A DNA stretch of 5,136 nucleotides, taken from the NCBI GenBank assembly GCA_947447845.1, contig CANFNO010000260.1, positions 1 through 5,136 on the forward strand, given 5' to 3'. Positions 1-5,136 of the stretch are shown piece by piece. The notes under the pieces are model-generated. The model worked only from the letters and a program-made list of their open reading frames with translations, was not told the DNA's origin and ran no database searches. This DNA is from Burkholderiales bacterium. Its GTDB lineage: Bacteria > Pseudomonadota > Gammaproteobacteria > Burkholderiales > Burkholderiaceae. Numbering within the stretch: position 1 is the first letter of the stretch; each line of letters starts with the position of its first letter. The translations under genes and the position numbers were made by a program.

Positions 1-547
1 ACGCAATCACATCCTGCAGTAATTCCTGCGGTTCCAACATGCGGCCATCACCGGTTTCACCACAGGCCTGATCGCCCGTTCCCACACCCAGAAGGTGCGC
101 GCCATCGGCCTTTAGCTGCGCCATATTGCGCTGCGTGGCGGGGTGCGCCCACATCTCGCGGTTCATGGCCGGTGCGATCAGCAGCGGCACACTTTCCAAA
201 GGCCGTGCCAGACACATCAGGCTGAGCAAATCATCGGCACGGCCATGCAAAAGTTTGGCCACAAAGTCGGCGCTGGCCGGGGCAATCAGAATCGCATCGG
301 CTTCGCGGCTCAGGTTGATGTGCGCCATGTTGTTTGGTTCGCGGGGGTCCCACTGCGAGCCATAAACGGTGCGGTTGCTAAGGGCCTGCATGGTCACGGG
401 CGTGATGAACTGTGTCGAAGCTTCCGTCATCACGACCTGTACCGTGGCGCCTTCCTTGATGAGTGCGCGGCACAACTCGGCTGCCTTGTAACAGGCGATG
501 CCGCCGGTGAGACCGAGAACAATGTGTTTGCCAGCTAAGTCATTCAT
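1..547 (-). CDS. coaBC: Bifunctional phosphopantothenoylcysteine decarboxylase / phosphopantothenate-cysteine ligase, N-terminal part (partial at window edge)
   Basis: CoaBC (Dfp) makes 4'-phosphopantetheine for coenzyme A in the cytoplasm: the C-terminal CoaB domain joins cysteine to phosphopantothenate using CTP, and the N-terminal CoaC flavoprotein domain decarboxylates the product. The 182 codons present cover essentially the CoaC domain. Visible in the reading: the flavin-binding start KHIVLGLTGGIACYKAAEL (7-25), the catalytic-histidine segment NNMAHINLSREAD (His76), the substrate-binding motif PAMNREMW (128-133 region, Asn129) and the flap motif ACGETGDGRM (161-170, Cys162). These correspond to His75, Asn125 and Cys158 of the E. 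coli protein. The CoaB half (the family is about 400 aa) lies left of the window. The start is the ATG at 547-545; the nearby ATG at 543-541 is out of frame and stops at once. No good Shine-Dalgarno precedes it (the upstream stretch is C-rich). It diverges from pyrG, and the inverted-repeat element ends only 23 bases upstream of its start codon. Confidence 0.96.
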   Translation of the reverse strand, partial: MNDLAGKHIVLGLTGGIACYKAAELCRALIKEGATVQVVMTEASTQFITPVTMQALSNRTVYGSQWDPREPNNMAHINLSREADAILIAPASADFVAKLLHGRADDLLSLMCLARPLESVPLLIAPAMNREMWAHPATQRNMAQLKADGAHLLGVGTGDQACGETGDGRMLEPQELLQDVIA

Positions 548-590
548 GGGGGCAATGTAGCATCGCTTTCTTACTCCCCACTCCCCCCAA

Positions 591-617
591 CCCCCTCGCC
601 CCCGTCGGGCGATGGGG
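591..617. repeat. Hairpin in the left arm of the element
   Basis: Positions 591-594 pair with 614-617 and 596-601 with 607-612, with one C/T mismatch (595/613) and a five-base loop (602-606). It sits at the position equivalent to the hairpin 857-883 in the other arm, so each arm can fold on itself as well as with its partner. There is no following T-run on either strand, so it does not look like an intrinsic terminator. Confidence 0.55.
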
Positions 618-709
618 AGCTTATGGCGGACAGCCGATTTGGCGTCAGCACGCCGAATACGGAATTACAGGCGAGGCGTCGCTATCGTTTTATTTGTTAG
701 CTGAATCTC

Positions 710-729
710 GCGCTCGGAGTTCCGAGCGC
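710..729. repeat. Perfect 9-bp palindrome in the centre of the element
   Basis: GCGCTCGGA (710-718) is followed by GT and then TCCGAGCGC (721-729), a perfect 9-bp inverted repeat with a two-base gap. A second pair, TTATTTG (690-696) and CAAATAA (746-752), flanks it with nearly the same centre. It could be a protein-binding site or the tip of a cruciform or RNA fold. There is no T-run, so it is not a typical terminator. Confidence 0.6.
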
Positions 730-856
730 CGGAGAAGTAATGAGGCAAATAACCAAGGTGAAAAATAGAAATGAAAAATTGAGAATGCCTTCAATCGCCC
801 CGACAGTAAGGCCCGAGCCGAAGCGACGAAACCAAATCGGCTGTCCGCCTTAAGCT

Positions 857-3521
<2,665 letters not shown>

Positions 3522-3541
3522 TGGCTGCAAGATCAAAGTAG

Positions 3542-4858
<1,317 letters not shown>

Positions 4859-4882
4859 CCCGACAGCTGCCAAACCACGGGC

Positions 4883-5136
4883 ATGAGCAAACGTTTCGTT
4901 CCCATGTTATTGATTTCCCTGCTGGTTATCCTGCATGGGCAGTTGTGGTTTGGCCGTGGCAGTGTGCGCAATGTCAACAAGCTGCAAAGCGAGTTGGACG
5001 TGCAAAAAGGTAAGAACGCGCAGGCGTCATTGGCCAATGACCGCCTGTCCGCTGAGATTCGCGACCTGAAAGAAGGCCTGGAAATCGTCGAAGAAAAAGC
5101 CCGCAGCGAGCTGGGCATGGTCAAAAACAACGAGAT
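4883..5136 (+). CDS. ftsB: Cell division protein FtsB (partial at window edge)
   Basis: FtsB is a small bitopic inner-membrane protein that forms the FtsQ-FtsB-FtsL complex of the divisome and helps activate septal peptidoglycan synthesis by FtsW-FtsI. The 84 visible codons show a short cytoplasmic start (MSKR), one transmembrane segment (about 5-22, FVPMLLISLLVILHGQLW), a periplasmic leucine/charged coiled coil (about 28-65, e.g. LQSELDVQKGKNAQ), and the family signature DLKEGLEIVEEKARSELGMVKNNE (in part, residues 61-84), matching the conserved DLxxGxxxxEExAREELGM pattern. The family is usually about 90-105 aa, so only the short variable C-terminus is missing. The ATG at 4883 places the membrane segment right at the N-terminus as expected; its ribosome-binding site is weak. 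It starts 24 bases after the eno stop, the usual eno-ftsB arrangement of proteobacteria, and probably shares its transcript. Confidence 0.93.
   Translation, partial: MSKRFVPMLLISLLVILHGQLWFGRGSVRNVNKLQSELDVQKGKNAQASLANDRLSAEIRDLKEGLEIVEEKARSELGMVKNNE

Noticed and set aside
143..538. Plus-strand open frame of 131 codons
   Set aside because: It is antisense to coaBC, whose minus-strand reading has clear family motifs; the plus frame shows no recognisable domain.
690..752. Central palindromes considered as an integron attC site
   Set aside because: The GTTRRRY/RYYYAAC core-site pair is not present in the right form and there is no integrase or cassette gene nearby.

Overview
The window looks like chromosomal housekeeping DNA from a betaproteobacterium, most likely Burkholderiales and probably close to the Comamonadaceae (Rhodoferax/Polaromonas-like). 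This rests on the gene order pyrG-kdsA-eno-ftsB, on the KdsA type (cysteine-containing, as in Burkholderia-type proteins), and on the overall protein wording. The genus is an inference from memory of such proteins, not from a search.

Layout. On the minus strand, positions 1-547 hold the first 182 codons of coaBC (dfp), the bifunctional flavoprotein of coenzyme A synthesis; it runs off the left edge. Positions 548-1002 are a 455-base divergent intergenic region. Most of it (571-902) is a large inverted-repeat structure with GC-rich arms of about 72 bp, extendable to about 107 bp, around an AT-richer centre. The pyrG promoter and a small leader hairpin follow it. On the plus strand there are then four co-directional genes: pyrG (CTP synthase, 1003-2670), kdsA (KDO-8-phosphate synthase, 2667-3521, overlapping pyrG by four bases), eno (enolase, 3575-4858) and the first 84 codons of ftsB (divisome protein, from 4883 to the right edge). 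No intrinsic terminator is visible between these four genes, and the gaps are -4, 53 and 24 bases, so they probably form one operon.

How the genes fit together. CTP from PyrG activates KDO (CMP-KDO) and phospholipid precursors. KdsA makes KDO-8-P from arabinose-5-P and phosphoenolpyruvate. Enolase makes phosphoenolpyruvate. FtsB links septal wall synthesis to division. The cluster therefore couples nucleotide and PEP supply to envelope growth.

The coding genes are ordinary, with intact catalytic residues. The least explained part is the inverted-repeat element between coaBC and pyrG. It resembles a REPIN- or MITE-like non-coding repeat, and its two arms each fold into a hairpin whose sequence differs between copies with at least one compensatory base-pair change. 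I see no complete novel protein system, CRISPR array, tRNA, rRNA or transposase gene.
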